A stretch of 64,000 nucleotides of DNA from NCBI RefSeq assembly GCF_009857135.1, contig NZ_CP047318.1, positions 6,820,001-6,884,000 of the forward strand, read 5' to 3'. Of this stretch, positions 19,857 through 28,590 are shown in pieces. The number at the start of each line of letters is the position of its first letter. Positions within the stretch are counted from its first letter, which is position 1. The DNA comes from Streptomyces sp. HM190 (lineage in GTDB: Bacteria > Actinomycetota > Actinomycetes > Streptomycetales > Streptomycetaceae). The position numbers and the translations under genes are program-made. A model generated the notes under the pieces. The model had not been told where the DNA came from and searched no databases. It saw only the letters and a program-made list of their open reading frames with translations.

Positions 19857-20720
19857 TCAGAACGGGTACCAGCGCACCGTCTCGTCCCCGTCCCGCAGCG
19901 AGGCGACCCGGCGTTCGAACTCCGCCAGCGCCTTGGGGTTGCCCGGCGCGTGCTGCGCCACCCAGGCGCAGCTGGCCGTCTCCCGGGCACCGCGCAGCAC
20001 GGAGCAGCCCTCCCACGCGCGGACGTCCCAGCCGTAGGCGGCGGTGAAGGCGTCGTACTCCTCGGCCGGCAGCCCGTAGCGGTCGTGGGACAGCGCCATG
20101 ACGACGAGGTCGTGCTCGCGCAGATCGTCGGAGAAGGTCTCCAGGTCGACCAGGAGCGGGCCGTCGGGCCCCACATGGACGTTGCGGGGCAGGGCGTCGC
20201 CGTGGATGGGACCCGGCGGCAGATGGGGGACGAGGGCCGCGGCCGCCGCCGCGAACCCGTCGCGGCGCTCCCGCAGATACGCCGCGTCGGCCGGGTCGAC
20301 GGCGTCGCCCGCGAGACGCAGCCAGCGCTCGACGCCGCCCAAGAGTTCCCGGGGCGGAAGGCCGAGGCCGGGGGAGGGCAGCGCGTGGACCAACCGCAGC
20401 AGTTCGGCCACATCGCGGGCGCCGGCCGGGCGTACGGGGTCGGGCAGCCGGTGCCACACCGTCACCGGGTGCCCCTCCACGAGCAGCGCCTCCGACGTGG
20501 CGGCCCGCACCGCGGGGACGCCCGCCCCGGCGAGCCAGGCCGCGACCCGCAGCTCACGCCGGGCCCGGTCGAGGAGTTCGGCGTCGCGGCCCACCTTGAC
20601 CACGAGGTCACCGGCGGCGAACACCGCGTTCTCGCCCAGCGCGAGCAGCCGCGCGTCCCCGGCCGCGCCGGCCGGCACGCCCGACGCCGCCAGCACCTCC
20701 CGCGCCCGTGCCTCGTCCAT
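19857..20720 (-). CDS. APH/choline-kinase-family phosphotransferase
   Basis: A 287-aa small-molecule kinase. Unlike the related gene at 5190, its catalytic motifs are complete: IHGDALPRNVHVG (H-x-D-x4-N) and LLVDLETFSDDLREHDL carrying the metal-binding Asp. A Lys in DLVVKVGRD is a candidate ATP anchor. Family members phosphorylate hydroxyls of aminoglycosides, choline, thiamine or homoserine. The substrate here is not predictable and there is no resistance-gene context. It is likely monocistronic. Confidence 0.85.
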   Translation of the reverse strand: MDEARAREVLAASGVPAGAAGDARLLALGENAVFAAGDLVVKVGRDAELLDRARRELRVAAWLAGAGVPAVRAATSEALLVEGHPVTVWHRLPDPVRPAGARDVAELLRLVHALPSPGLGLPPRELLGGVERWLRLAGDAVDPADAAYLRERRDGFAAAAAALVPHLPPGPIHGDALPRNVHVGPDGPLLVDLETFSDDLREHDLVVMALSHDRYGLPAEEYDAFTAAYGWDVRAWEGCSVLRGARETASCAWVAQHAPGNPKALAEFERRVASLRDGDETVRWYPF

Positions 20721-21142
20721 CCGTCGCCTCCGTGTCCGGCCCTGTCCCCGCGGCCGACGCTCCCTCGCGGGAGGCCGGGTTCACGCCCTTGCCGGGTCAG
20801 TCTCGCATTCGCACTGGTCGGGCCGTGTGCGCGGTGCCTTGACGGCTGTCCTGCCCTCAGCGCCATCGCACTGCCGCTGCTGGCTGTGCGCGCCACCGGT
20901 CGCTGTCGGCGGACGGACAGCTGTTCCGTCCGGGCGCGGAAGGGAAGGTCGAGGTCTGTGTCGAGGCGGCCCGAAGCGGTCGTGCCGTGGATCGTGCACG
21001 ACGGGGTGCTGCCCGGCTGGTGTCGAGGACGGCGGAACTCGGCATCACCGTCGTCGCCAGCGACCTCGGTGAACTGCGGGCCCGCCCGGAGGAGGACGGG
21101 AACCCGGTGGCGGCCCGCTACCGGCGCCGAGCGGTAATCAAG
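20721..21142. other. Intergenic stretch with no recognised gene
   Basis: About 420 bp between the phosphotransferase start and the mgt promoter. A plus-strand frame is open from 20843 to 21169. Its later half (from about 21020, AELGITVVASDLGEL) has coding-like third-position GC, but no start with a ribosome site and no recognised family. It may be a decayed gene end. No regulator gene is present here, although the mgt promoter next to it carries an operator-like palindrome. Confidence 0.4.
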
Positions 21143-21172
21143 TTACACGAGACGTATCGTCTTGTTTAGCGT
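21143..21172 (+). promoter_or_regulatory. mgt promoter with embedded palindromic operator
   Basis: A -35-like TTACAC (21143-21148) and a -10-like TAGCGT (21167-21172) are 18 bp apart. The ATG of mgt begins 7 nt after the -10 box, so the mRNA is probably leaderless. The spacer is filled by a palindrome with perfect core AGACGTATCGTCT (21150-21162), extending imperfectly to 21144-21168 (two mismatched pairs in 11-nt arms). Such placement is typical of a TetR-family repressor blocking RNA polymerase. Confidence 0.6.
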
Positions 21173-21178
21173 CGCGGT

Positions 21179-22372
21179 ATGACCTCCCACATCGCGATGT
21201 TCTCCATCGCCGCCCACGGCCACGTGAACCCGAGCCTCGACGTCGTCCGGGAGCTGGTCGCGCGCGGGCACCGCGTCACGTACGCGATCCCGCCGGCGTT
21301 CGCCGAGAAGGTGGCCGCCACCGGCGCCGAGCCCCGGCTGTGGCACTCCACGCTGCCCGGCCCCGACGACGACCCCTCGGCCTGGGGGAGCGAACTGCTG
21401 GACCACGTGGAGCTGTTCCTCGGCGACGCGATCCAGGCCCTGCCGCAGCTCGTCGAGGCGTACCGGGGCGACGAACCCGACCTCGTGCTGCACGACATCA
21501 CCGCCTACCCGGCGCCCGTCCTCGCCCACCGCTGGGGCGTCCAGGCCATCTCGCTCTCCCCGAACCTGGTCGCCTGGGACGGCTACGAGGAGGAGGTCGC
21601 CGCGCCGATGTGGGCCGAGCCGAAGAGGACCGAGCGCGGCAAGGCGTACTACGCCCGCTTCCGGGCCTGGCTGGAGGAGAACGGGATCACCGCGCACCCG
21701 GACGACTTCGCCGGCCGCCCCGCCCGCTCCCTCGTCCTCATCCCGAAGGTGCTCCAGCCGCACGCGGACCGGGTCGACGAGAGCCGGTACACCTTCGTCG
21801 GCGCCTGCCGGGGCGACGGCTCCGCGCAGGGCGGCTGGCGGCGGCCCGCCGACGCCGAGAAGGTCCTCCTCGTCTCGCTCGGCTCGGCCTTCACCAAGCA
21901 GCCGGACTTCTACCGTGAGTGCGTCCGGGCCTTCGGCGGCCTGCCGGGCTGGCACACGGTGCTCCAGATCGGACGCCATGTCGACCCGGCCGAACTGGGC
22001 GAGATCCCGCCGGGCGTCGAGGTCCGGGACTGGGTGCCGCAACTCGCCGTCCTGGAGCAGGCCGACGCCTTCATCACCCACGCGGGCGCGGGCGGGAGCC
22101 AGGAGGGGCTCGCCACCGCCACGCCCATGGTCGCCGTACCGCAGGCCGTCGACCAGTTCGGCAACGCCGACATGCTCCAGTCGCTCGGTGTCGCCCGCCA
22201 CCTGCCCCGCGAGGAGGCGACGGCCGAGGCCCTGCGCGAAGCCGTGCTCGCCCTCGTCGACGACCCCGACGTGGCACGCCGGCTCCGGGGGGTGCGGGAG
22301 GAGATGGCGCGTGAGGGCGGCACCCGGCGGGCCGCCGACCTCATCGAGGCCGCCCTCCCGGCCCGGCCATAG
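21179..22372 (+). CDS. mgt: Macrolide glycosyltransferase (MGT family, GT1)
   Basis: A 397-aa UDP-sugar-dependent glycosyltransferase that in characterised relatives inactivates macrolides by glucosylating the desosamine 2'-hydroxyl. It has a GT-B fold. The N-terminal acceptor domain begins SHIAMFSIAAHGHVNPSLDV with the catalytic-type His in AAHGHVNP. The C-terminal donor domain carries VLLVSLGSAFTKQ, WVPQLAVLEQADAFITHAGAGGSQEGL and PQAVDQFGNA, the family's UDP-binding signature. In S. lividans mgt is paired with the rRNA methylase gene lrm; no such partner is seen here. An AT-rich promoter with an operator-like palindrome suggests inducible expression. Confidence 0.93.
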   Translation: MTSHIAMFSIAAHGHVNPSLDVVRELVARGHRVTYAIPPAFAEKVAATGAEPRLWHSTLPGPDDDPSAWGSELLDHVELFLGDAIQALPQLVEAYRGDEPDLVLHDITAYPAPVLAHRWGVQAISLSPNLVAWDGYEEEVAAPMWAEPKRTERGKAYYARFRAWLEENGITAHPDDFAGRPARSLVLIPKVLQPHADRVDESRYTFVGACRGDGSAQGGWRRPADAEKVLLVSLGSAFTKQPDFYRECVRAFGGLPGWHTVLQIGRHVDPAELGEIPPGVEVRDWVPQLAVLEQADAFITHAGAGGSQEGLATATPMVAVPQAVDQFGNADMLQSLGVARHLPREEATAEALREAVLALVDDPDVARRLRGVREEMAREGGTRRAADLIEAALPARP

Positions 22373-22433
22373 TGAGACGATGCAGGAAAAAGCAGGACGG
22401 TTGCGTCTCTACCGTGAAGTCTCGGCGCAATTT

Positions 22434-22524
22434 GGGTAACGGTCCGGTTGCTTCATAACGCTCGGGTAACGCCCGGCCTGCGGGGAGAGCGCACTGATCC
22501 TGTTGCCGAGTACGACCGTTACCC
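22434..22524. promoter_or_regulatory. GGGTAACG motif cluster upstream of the CDP-alcohol gene
   Basis: Three copies of one motif lie 94-184 bp before the start: GGGTAACGG (22434-22442), GGGTAACG (22464-22471) and the inverted CCGTTACCC (22516-22524). The first two are spaced exactly 30 bp, about three helical turns. The outer pair forms a perfect 9-bp inverted repeat. The binding protein is unknown. Confidence 0.45.
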
Positions 22525-22617
22525 CTGCCGAAAGGTTGCACAGGGCACTTCTTGTACCTCGGGTGAACAGCTCCCAAGCTGAGGTGGAACTCACTTCGAA
22601 CGCCAGGAAGTTGCCCC

Positions 22618-23574
22618 ATGCGCCGAGACATACCCGACCTCGCAGAGGTGCGCCGCGTCACTCAGAAGAAGCGCGACGCGTGGTGGACCGTGCTCCTCGT
22701 CGACCCGGTCGCCACACCGCTCGTGCGGCTCACGGCCAAGTACACGAGGATCACGCCCAACCAGCTGACCTGGGGCGCCTTCCTGCTCGGTCTGGTGTCC
22801 GCGGCGTTCTTCGCGCTGGGCGACTGGCGCTGGCTGATCGCCGGCGCCGTCGTCTACCACCTGAGCTTCATCCTCGACTGCATGGACGGCAAGGTCGCCC
22901 GGCTCACCGGCCAGGGCTCGGTGTTCGGCGCCTGGCTCGACTTCGTCTTCGACCGCATCCGGGTGGCGGCGTGCGCGGTCGCCCTGATGGCCGGGCAGTA
23001 CCAGCGCACCGGCGACACCCTCTACATCTGGCTCGCCGCCGCCATCATCGGCTGCGACGCCCTGCGCTACATCAACTCCCTGGAGACCTTCAAGGTCCGC
23101 CACACCATGCGCAAGCAGATCAAGTCGCGGCTCCGCGAGGCCCGCCGCGCCGAGAACGAGCGCGAACTCGCCTTCATGGAGGACCTGCTCCGCGAGAACC
23201 CCGAGGCCGACATCGAGCAGGACCTGCGCACGGTGACCGCCGAGGCCGTCCAGACCGCCCCCAAGGCCCAGGTCGTCGACCTCCACCAGGAGTTCCGCCG
23301 CCGCTTCCCGGCCTATCTGCGGGTCCGTTCCTTCCTGCTGCGCCACCGCGTCCGTCCCCACCTGATCAGCGGCATCGAGTTCCAGATGGGTGTCTTCATG
23401 ATCGGCCCGCTGGTCGACTCGGTGCTGTCGGCGACCATCGTCTCGGGTGTGCTGCTCCTCGTCTTCGAGCTGGCCATCATCTACAAACTGCTGCTGTCGA
23501 CCCGGGACTTCACCCGCACGATCGACTCCTTCGACCGTGAGACGGTCGCCGGCTCGGTCACCAGGGCGGCCTGA
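22618..23574 (+). CDS. CDP-alcohol phosphatidyltransferase-family membrane enzyme
   Basis: A 318-aa integral membrane enzyme that transfers a phospho-alcohol moiety from a CDP-linked donor. The full signature is present around residues 80-110: LDCMDGKVAR, then G in SVFGAW and the Asp pair in LDFVFDRI (D-x2-D-G-x2-A-R-x8-G-x3-D-x3-D). Several membrane helices surround it, and a charged cytoplasmic insertion (about 165-220) separates the last two helices. The exact lipid or polyol product is not deducible. The ATG at 22618 has AGGAAG upstream. Possible control elements lie in the 245-bp upstream region, and a long terminator hairpin follows. Confidence 0.9.
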   Translation: MRRDIPDLAEVRRVTQKKRDAWWTVLLVDPVATPLVRLTAKYTRITPNQLTWGAFLLGLVSAAFFALGDWRWLIAGAVVYHLSFILDCMDGKVARLTGQGSVFGAWLDFVFDRIRVAACAVALMAGQYQRTGDTLYIWLAAAIIGCDALRYINSLETFKVRHTMRKQIKSRLREARRAENERELAFMEDLLRENPEADIEQDLRTVTAEAVQTAPKAQVVDLHQEFRRRFPAYLRVRSFLLRHRVRPHLISGIEFQMGVFMIGPLVDSVLSATIVSGVLLLVFELAIIYKLLLSTRDFTRTIDSFDRETVAGSVTRAA

Positions 23575-23590
23575 CCTTCCCCACGGCGCG

Positions 23591-23631
23591 GCGCGGGGGC
23601 CGGGGTGCGTCGCGCACCCCGGCCCCCGCGC
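23591..23631. terminator. 19-bp-stem bidirectional terminator
   Basis: A perfect 19-bp stem (23591-23609 with 23613-23631) closed by a TCG loop, between the convergent CDP-alcohol enzyme and MMPL transporter genes. It is the longest perfect hairpin found in this window. Confidence 0.9.
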
Positions 23632-23644
23632 GCGGGAGAGCCCG

Positions 23645-25900
23645 TCAGACCCGTACCGCGTCGTCCCTCCGGGGCGCCGGGGCCGGCTCCGGCGACTCGT
23701 CGTGGGTCAGGTCCGGCAGGCGGTGCAGCCACGTCGGCAGGTACCAGTTGCGCTCGCCGAGCAGGGCCATCACCGCCGGGAGGAGCACACCCCGGATGAT
23801 GGTCGCGTCGATGAGCACGGCGGCCGCGAGACCCACGCCCATCTGCTTCATCGACTGCATGGACAGCGTCCCGAAGATCGCGAAGACGGCGACCATGATC
23901 ACGGCGGCGCTGGTGACGACCCCCGCCGTGGTCACCACACCGTGCTGGATCGCGTCCTTCGTCGTACGGCCCCTCAACCGGGCCTCACGGATCCGCGAGA
24001 CCACGAACACGTGGTAGTCCATCGACAGGCCGAACAGGATCACGAAGAGGAACAGCGGCAGCCAGGTGATGATGGCGCCCACGCCCTCCGCGCCGACCAG
24101 CGAGGCACCCCAGCCGTGCTGGAAGACCGCGACGAGGATGCCGTACGCCGCGCCCACCGACAGCAGGTTCAGCGCGATCGACGTCACCGCGACGGTCAGC
24201 GAGCGGAACGACAGCAGCATCAGACCGAAGGCGAACACCACCACGAAGGCGAAGACGGGGACGACCGCACCGGCCAGCTGGTCGTTGAAGTCCTCCGAAC
24301 CGGCGACCTGCCCGGTGATCGGCGCCTCGACACCGTCCACCGTGCCGAGCGTCGCCGGACGCACCTCGTCGCGCAGCTTGTCCAGGCTCTCGCCCGCCCT
24401 GTCGAGGTCGGAGCCGCCCACCAGCGGCACGTGGACGAAGGCGAGGTTCTGCGCGTCGTGCACCTTGATCTCGACCGGGCCGCGGGAGGCACCGGAGCTG
24501 ACCGCCCGCTCACGGAAGTCGGCCAGCGCCGCCTTCACCTCGGGGGAGTTGATGTCCTCGGCCCGGACGACCACCTCGGCCGGCTCGGAGCCGCCCGGGA
24601 ACGCCTCGTTGAGCCGGTTGTACGTCTGCACGATCGGCAGCGAGTCGCCGAACTCCTTGTCCAGGGTGAGCTGCTCGGTCTTCATGCCGAGCGCGGGAGC
24701 CGCGACGGCGAGCAGCGCGCCGCCCGCGACGACGACCGAGACCACCGGCCGGGCGAGCACGCCCTTGAGGACGGCCGTCCAGAAGCGGCTCTCGCGGTTG
24801 ACGCCGCCCCGGTTGCGGCGGAGCCTGCTCTGCGGGTGCAGGAAGGGGATCTTGCCCTTCTCGACACGCTCGCCCAGCAGCGACAGCAGTGCGGGCAGGA
24901 CGGTCACCGAGCCGACCATGGCGACGGCCACGACCATCAGCGAGGCCAGGCCCATCGCCTCGAACTCGGCGAGACCGGTGAACAGCATGCCCGCCATCGC
25001 CACGCACACCGTGACACCGGAGACGATGATCGCGCGACCGCTGGTCGCGGCGGCGACCCTGAGGGCCGTCTGCGCGTCCCGGCCGGCCTCGCGCTCCTCG
25101 CGCTCGCGCCGCAGATAGAACAGGCAGTAGTCGACACCGACGGCCAGACCCACCAGCAGCATCACCGAGTTGGCGGTGTCGCTCATCGGCATCGCATGGC
25201 TGACGATGGCCATCAGACCCATCGTCGCCATGATCGCGGTGATCGCCAGCGCGACCGGCAGCAGGGCCGCCACGACCGCTCCGAACGCGATCAGCAGGAT
25301 GCCGAGCGCGACGGGCACGGCGGAGTACTCGGCCTTCTGGAAGTCGTCCCCGAACGCGTCGTCGAACGTCTTCATCATGCTGGCGCCGCCGATCTCCTCG
25401 ATCCGCACCGACCCGTGCTTCTCCTGCACCCCCTCGACGGCCTTCAGCACAGGCTCGATGCGCTCACCGGCGGTCTCCGACTCGCCCTTCACGTCGAACT
25501 GCACGAGCGCGCTGCGCCCGTCCTTCGAGATCGTCCGGGTGTCGTACGGCGAGGTGATGCCGCCGGCCGCGCCGGTGCCGTCGACGGCCTCGATCACCGC
25601 GTCCACGGCGGCCCGGAACTCCGCGTCCGTGGCCCTGAGCCCCTTGTCCTTCGCCTGGATCAGGACCGACTCGCTCGCCGGTTCCTCGATCCCCGCCTCC
25701 TCGACGATGTGGGCGGCGGTACTGGTCTCGCCCTTGAGCTGGTCGCTGTCCCGCACGTCCACCCGGCCCGCCGCCGAGCCGATCCCCATCGCCAGGACGA
25801 CGAACAGCACCCAGATCCCGACGGCCGCCCACCGGTGCCGGGCGCTCCACCCCCCGGCCCGGGCGGCGATTCCCCGCACCCGTATGTCTCCGTTCCCCAT
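23645..25900 (-). CDS. MMPL-family RND transporter
   Basis: A 751-aa polytopic exporter of the MmpL/RND class, which moves lipids, pigments or drugs across the membrane using proton-motive force. Two repeats are visible. Each has one helix, a large extracytoplasmic loop (about 40-180 and 400-520) and a block of five or so helices. GVDYCLFYLRREREE and GLSMDYHVFVVSRIREARL are the hallmark charged helix-4 motifs (D-Y). The C-terminal tail is cytoplasmic and charged. The ATG at 25900 is used; the frame is open upstream but GAGGGGG sits just before this start. A palindrome 44 bp upstream may be its operator. Confidence 0.93.
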   Translation of the reverse strand: MGNGDIRVRGIAARAGGWSARHRWAAVGIWVLFVVLAMGIGSAAGRVDVRDSDQLKGETSTAAHIVEEAGIEEPASESVLIQAKDKGLRATDAEFRAAVDAVIEAVDGTGAAGGITSPYDTRTISKDGRSALVQFDVKGESETAGERIEPVLKAVEGVQEKHGSVRIEEIGGASMMKTFDDAFGDDFQKAEYSAVPVALGILLIAFGAVVAALLPVALAITAIMATMGLMAIVSHAMPMSDTANSVMLLVGLAVGVDYCLFYLRREREEREAGRDAQTALRVAAATSGRAIIVSGVTVCVAMAGMLFTGLAEFEAMGLASLMVVAVAMVGSVTVLPALLSLLGERVEKGKIPFLHPQSRLRRNRGGVNRESRFWTAVLKGVLARPVVSVVVAGGALLAVAAPALGMKTEQLTLDKEFGDSLPIVQTYNRLNEAFPGGSEPAEVVVRAEDINSPEVKAALADFRERAVSSGASRGPVEIKVHDAQNLAFVHVPLVGGSDLDRAGESLDKLRDEVRPATLGTVDGVEAPITGQVAGSEDFNDQLAGAVVPVFAFVVVFAFGLMLLSFRSLTVAVTSIALNLLSVGAAYGILVAVFQHGWGASLVGAEGVGAIITWLPLFLFVILFGLSMDYHVFVVSRIREARLRGRTTKDAIQHGVVTTAGVVTSAAVIMVAVFAIFGTLSMQSMKQMGVGLAAAVLIDATIIRGVLLPAVMALLGERNWYLPTWLHRLPDLTHDESPEPAPAPRRDDAVRV

Positions 25901-25943
25901 GACGGGCAAGCCCCCTCGTATGCGGTGGCGACCCCCTGCCGCC

Positions 25944-25961
25944 ACCTTCCGTCTCGAAGGT
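25944..25961. promoter_or_regulatory. Palindrome upstream of the MMPL exporter
   Basis: ACCTTC and GAAGGT arms separated by CGTCTC (25944-25961), 44 bp before the MMPL start and within the 259-bp region shared with the divergent DUF1697 gene. Position and symmetry suit a repressor site. No regulator gene is adjacent. Confidence 0.35.
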
Positions 25962-26159
25962 AGGCGCCGCATAAATCCGTCTCGTCGTACTGCCCGGTGA
26001 ACCCGCGACCGGAAGCCTCCACCCCTCGGACTCCGTCCCCTCCCCACCAGGGAGGACAGCGGCCCCTTACACCTATCCCGTGTTCTCGGGGCCCCGACTC
26101 AGGGGCGCGCCCGCCCCGCCAGGGCGGACCACCGGCGCCGACCTGCCTATCGTGGGCCC

Positions 26160-26711
26160 ATGACGACGTACGCCGCGCTGCTGCGCGGAATCAACGTGGG
26201 GGGCAGCAGGAAGGTCCCGATGGCCGACCTCCGCACCCTGCTGTCGGGCCTCGGGCACGACGCGGTGGCCACCTACCTGCAGAGCGGCAACGCGGTCTTC
26301 ACCAGCGACCGCGGCGACGAGGACTCCCTCGCCGCCGAGATCACCGGCGCCCTCCGGGAACACTTCGGCTTCACCGTGGACGTCCTGGTGCGCGACCACG
26401 CCTACCTTCAGGCGGTACGGGCCGGCTGCCCGTTCCCGGCCGCCGAACTGGAGGGCAGGCAACTGCACGTCACCTACTTCTCGCACCAGGTGGCCGAGGA
26501 CCGCTTCGCCGGGCTGGACCGGTCGGACTTCCTCCCGGAGGAGTTCCGGCTCGGCGACCGGGCGCTCTACCTGTACGCCCCCGACGGCCTCGGCCGCTCC
26601 GGGCTGGCGCAGGCACTGGCGAAGCCGCGCCTGGTGAAGGGCCTCATCGCCACCACCCGCAACTGGAACACCGTCGTGAAGATGGCCGAGATGACCGCGG
26701 CCGGGAGCTGA
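26160..26711 (+). CDS. DUF1697-domain protein
   Basis: A 183-aa protein with the DUF1697 (PF08002) pattern. It begins TTYAALLRGINVGGSRKVPM, then YLQSGNAVFTS, a mixed alpha/beta core, and a C-terminal RNWNTVVKMAEM. The family is common in bacteria and has no established biochemical role. There is no signal peptide or membrane segment, so it should be cytoplasmic. It ends 2 bp before the start of the reductase-like pseudogene, so they form one transcription unit. Confidence 0.9.
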   Translation: MTTYAALLRGINVGGSRKVPMADLRTLLSGLGHDAVATYLQSGNAVFTSDRGDEDSLAAEITGALREHFGFTVDVLVRDHAYLQAVRAGCPFPAAELEGRQLHVTYFSHQVAEDRFAGLDRSDFLPEEFRLGDRALYLYAPDGLGRSGLAQALAKPRLVKGLIATTRNWNTVVKMAEMTAAGS

Positions 26712-26713
26712 CC

Positions 26714-27770
26714 ATGCGCTACCTCGTCATCGGAGCCGGCGCGGTCGGCGGAGCCGTGGGCGGACGCCTGGCCCAGGCCGGCCACGAGGTCGTCCTCGTC
26801 GCCCGCGGCGCCCAGTACCGCGCCCTGCGCGACCACGGCCTGCGCCTGAGGACCCCGGACGGCGACCGCACCCATCCCCTCCCCACCGTGGACGGCCCCG
26901 CCGCGCTCGGCGAGCTGCGCGCCGACGACGTCCTCCTCCTCGCCGTGAAGACCCAGGACACCGAGGCGGCCCTCGCGACCTGGGGCCCCGTCCCGGTGGC
27001 CGGCGGCGGCACGGCCGCCGAGCGCCTCCCCCTGGTCTGCGCCCAGAACGGCGTGGAGAGCGCACGGCTCGCCCTGCGCCGCTTCCGGCACGTGTACGGC
27101 GTCTGCGTCTGGCTGCCCGCCACCTTCGTGGAACCCGGCGTCGTCTCGGCCGCCGGCACCCCCCTCACCGGCATGCTCCACCTCGGCCGCCACCCCCACG
27201 GCACCGACGCGACGGCCCACCGCGTCGCCGCCGACCTGGAGAGGTCCCGGTTCGAGGCCCCCGTCGTACCGGACGTCCAGCGCTGGCAGTACGCCAAGCT
27301 GCTCGGCAACCTGGGCAACGCCCTCGAAGCGCTGAGCGGCCCCGTCGACAGCGAGGAGGCCGCGGCGCTGTTCGCCCGGGTGCGCGCGGAGGGCGAACGG
27401 GTGCTCGACGCCGCGGGGATCGCGTACGCGAGCGCCGAGGAGCAGCGCAGCGCCAGGGGCGACAAGATCACCCTGGTGCCGCTGGACGGCGTCCCGCGCG
27501 GCGGCGGCTCCTCCTGGCAGTCCCTCATCCGTGGCACCGGCAGCATCGAGGCCGACCACCTCAACGGCGAGATCGTCCTGCTCGGGCGGCTGCACGGCGT
27601 ACCGACCCCCCCTGAACGAGCTGCTGCAACGCCTCGCGAACACCTTCGCCCGCGAGCGCCGGCCCGCCGGTTCGATGCCGGTCGCCCACCTGCTGCGGCG
27701 GGCGGACGAGGCGGAGCGGACCGGCCGCGGTGGCGCCGGCGGCGGTGTCGCGTTTGTTCAAGAGCCGTGA
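26714..27770 (+). pseudogene. Ketopantoate-reductase-like (ApbA/PanE) gene with C-run frameshift
   Basis: An NADP-dependent 2-dehydropantoate 2-reductase-like gene: MRYLVIGAGAVGGAVGGRLA (Rossmann loop), VLLLAVKTQDTEAAL, PLVCAQNGVES and a helical C-domain with QRWQYAKLLGNLGNALEAL. The frame is intact to about residue 298 (GRLHGVPT). After a run of seven C (27606-27612) the expected C-terminus, LNELLQRLANTFARERRPAG, continues only in the next frame and stops at 27770. Removing one C restores a normal full-length protein. Without correction the frame would read unrelated sequence into the next gene. This is either a real frameshift or a homopolymer sequencing error. Confidence 0.85.
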
Positions 27771-27795
27771 GCGCGCCGTCCCTAGCGTGGGACGC

Positions 27796-28407
27796 ATGAA
27801 CAGCCACGACTCGTACCCGCACATGGTCGAATGCGCCGCCGAGGCGGCCCGTGTCGCACGGGGCGTCACGGCGGCGCAGCTCGCCCTCCCCACCCACTGC
27901 CCCGACTGGGACGTCCGCGCCCTGGTGAACCACTGGGTCCTGTACACCTCGCACGGCCTGGAACACCGCGCCCTGCGCACCCCGCTCCCCGAGGAGCTGA
28001 CGCGGCGCGACTTCGCGGCCGACCCGCACTGGGCCGACGCGTACGCCGCCCAGCTGGACCGGGCGGTCGCGGCCTGGGCCGACCCGGCGCACTGGGAGGG
28101 CGACATCGACCTCGGCATGGGCCCGCTGCCGGCCGCCGACCTCGCCGGCATGATCATCAAGGAGATGGCCGTCCACGGCTGGGACGTCGCCACGGCCACC
28201 GGCCAGGAGTTCCGCGTCTCGCAGGACGCCGCCCGCTTCGTCCTCGGCGTCGTCGAGACCCACGGCGAGCTGTACCGGAAGTACGACGGCTTCGCGGCGC
28301 CGGTGCCGGTGCCGCCCGACGCCCCGCTGTTCGACCGGGCGCTGGCGTCGAGCGGCCGTGACCCGAGGGGCGGTTCACCGGCCGGCCCCGGCCAGGGAGC
28401 CGGCTGA
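27796..28407 (+). CDS. TIGR03086-type DinB-like metal-binding protein
   Basis: A 203-aa protein of the mycothiol-dependent maleylpyruvate isomerase N-terminal/DinB-like superfamily. It begins MNSHDSYPHMVECAAEAARV with CPDWDVRALVNHWVLYTSH, a helix carrying the typical metal-site His, and has IIKEMAVHGWDVATATGQ with a second His. Members are four-helix bundles that often act on thiol conjugates. The substrate is unknown. The ATG at 27796 matches family N-termini. It follows the frameshifted reductase by 25 bp in the same direction. Confidence 0.83.
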   Translation: MNSHDSYPHMVECAAEAARVARGVTAAQLALPTHCPDWDVRALVNHWVLYTSHGLEHRALRTPLPEELTRRDFAADPHWADAYAAQLDRAVAAWADPAHWEGDIDLGMGPLPAADLAGMIIKEMAVHGWDVATATGQEFRVSQDAARFVLGVVETHGELYRKYDGFAAPVPVPPDAPLFDRALASSGRDPRGGSPAGPGQGAG

Positions 28408-28485
28408 AAACCCATGGACGGGCCGACCGGGGACGACGTACCGTCGGCTTCCACGCCCTGAGACCGACGGAAGGAGGCGAGTGCC

Positions 28486-28548
28486 GTGCGGTTCACACCT
28501 TTCCTGCGCTCCCTTCCCCGCTGTCCCGGCGTGTTCGACGGGGTCTGA
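28486..28548 (+). CDS. Candidate 20-codon upstream ORF before a GNAT gene
   Basis: GTG 28486 is preceded by GGAGG (28473-28477) at ideal 8-nt spacing and opens a 20-residue frame beginning MRFTPFLRSLPRCPGVF, ending at TGA 28546-28548. The GNAT start follows 42 bp later. The good ribosome site is the only support. It could be a leader peptide controlling the acetyltransferase gene, or chance. Confidence 0.3.
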   Translation: MRFTPFLRSLPRCPGVFDGV

Positions 28549-28590
28549 CCGGGAGCGCCCCCAGCAGCTCGTATCCCGGAGGAACCCCTC

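Noticed and set aside
20987..21169. 60-codon plus-strand ORF before mgt
   Set aside because: Its end overlaps the mgt promoter and palindrome, it has no ribosome site and no family match. Kept only as a possible decayed fragment in the intergenic note.
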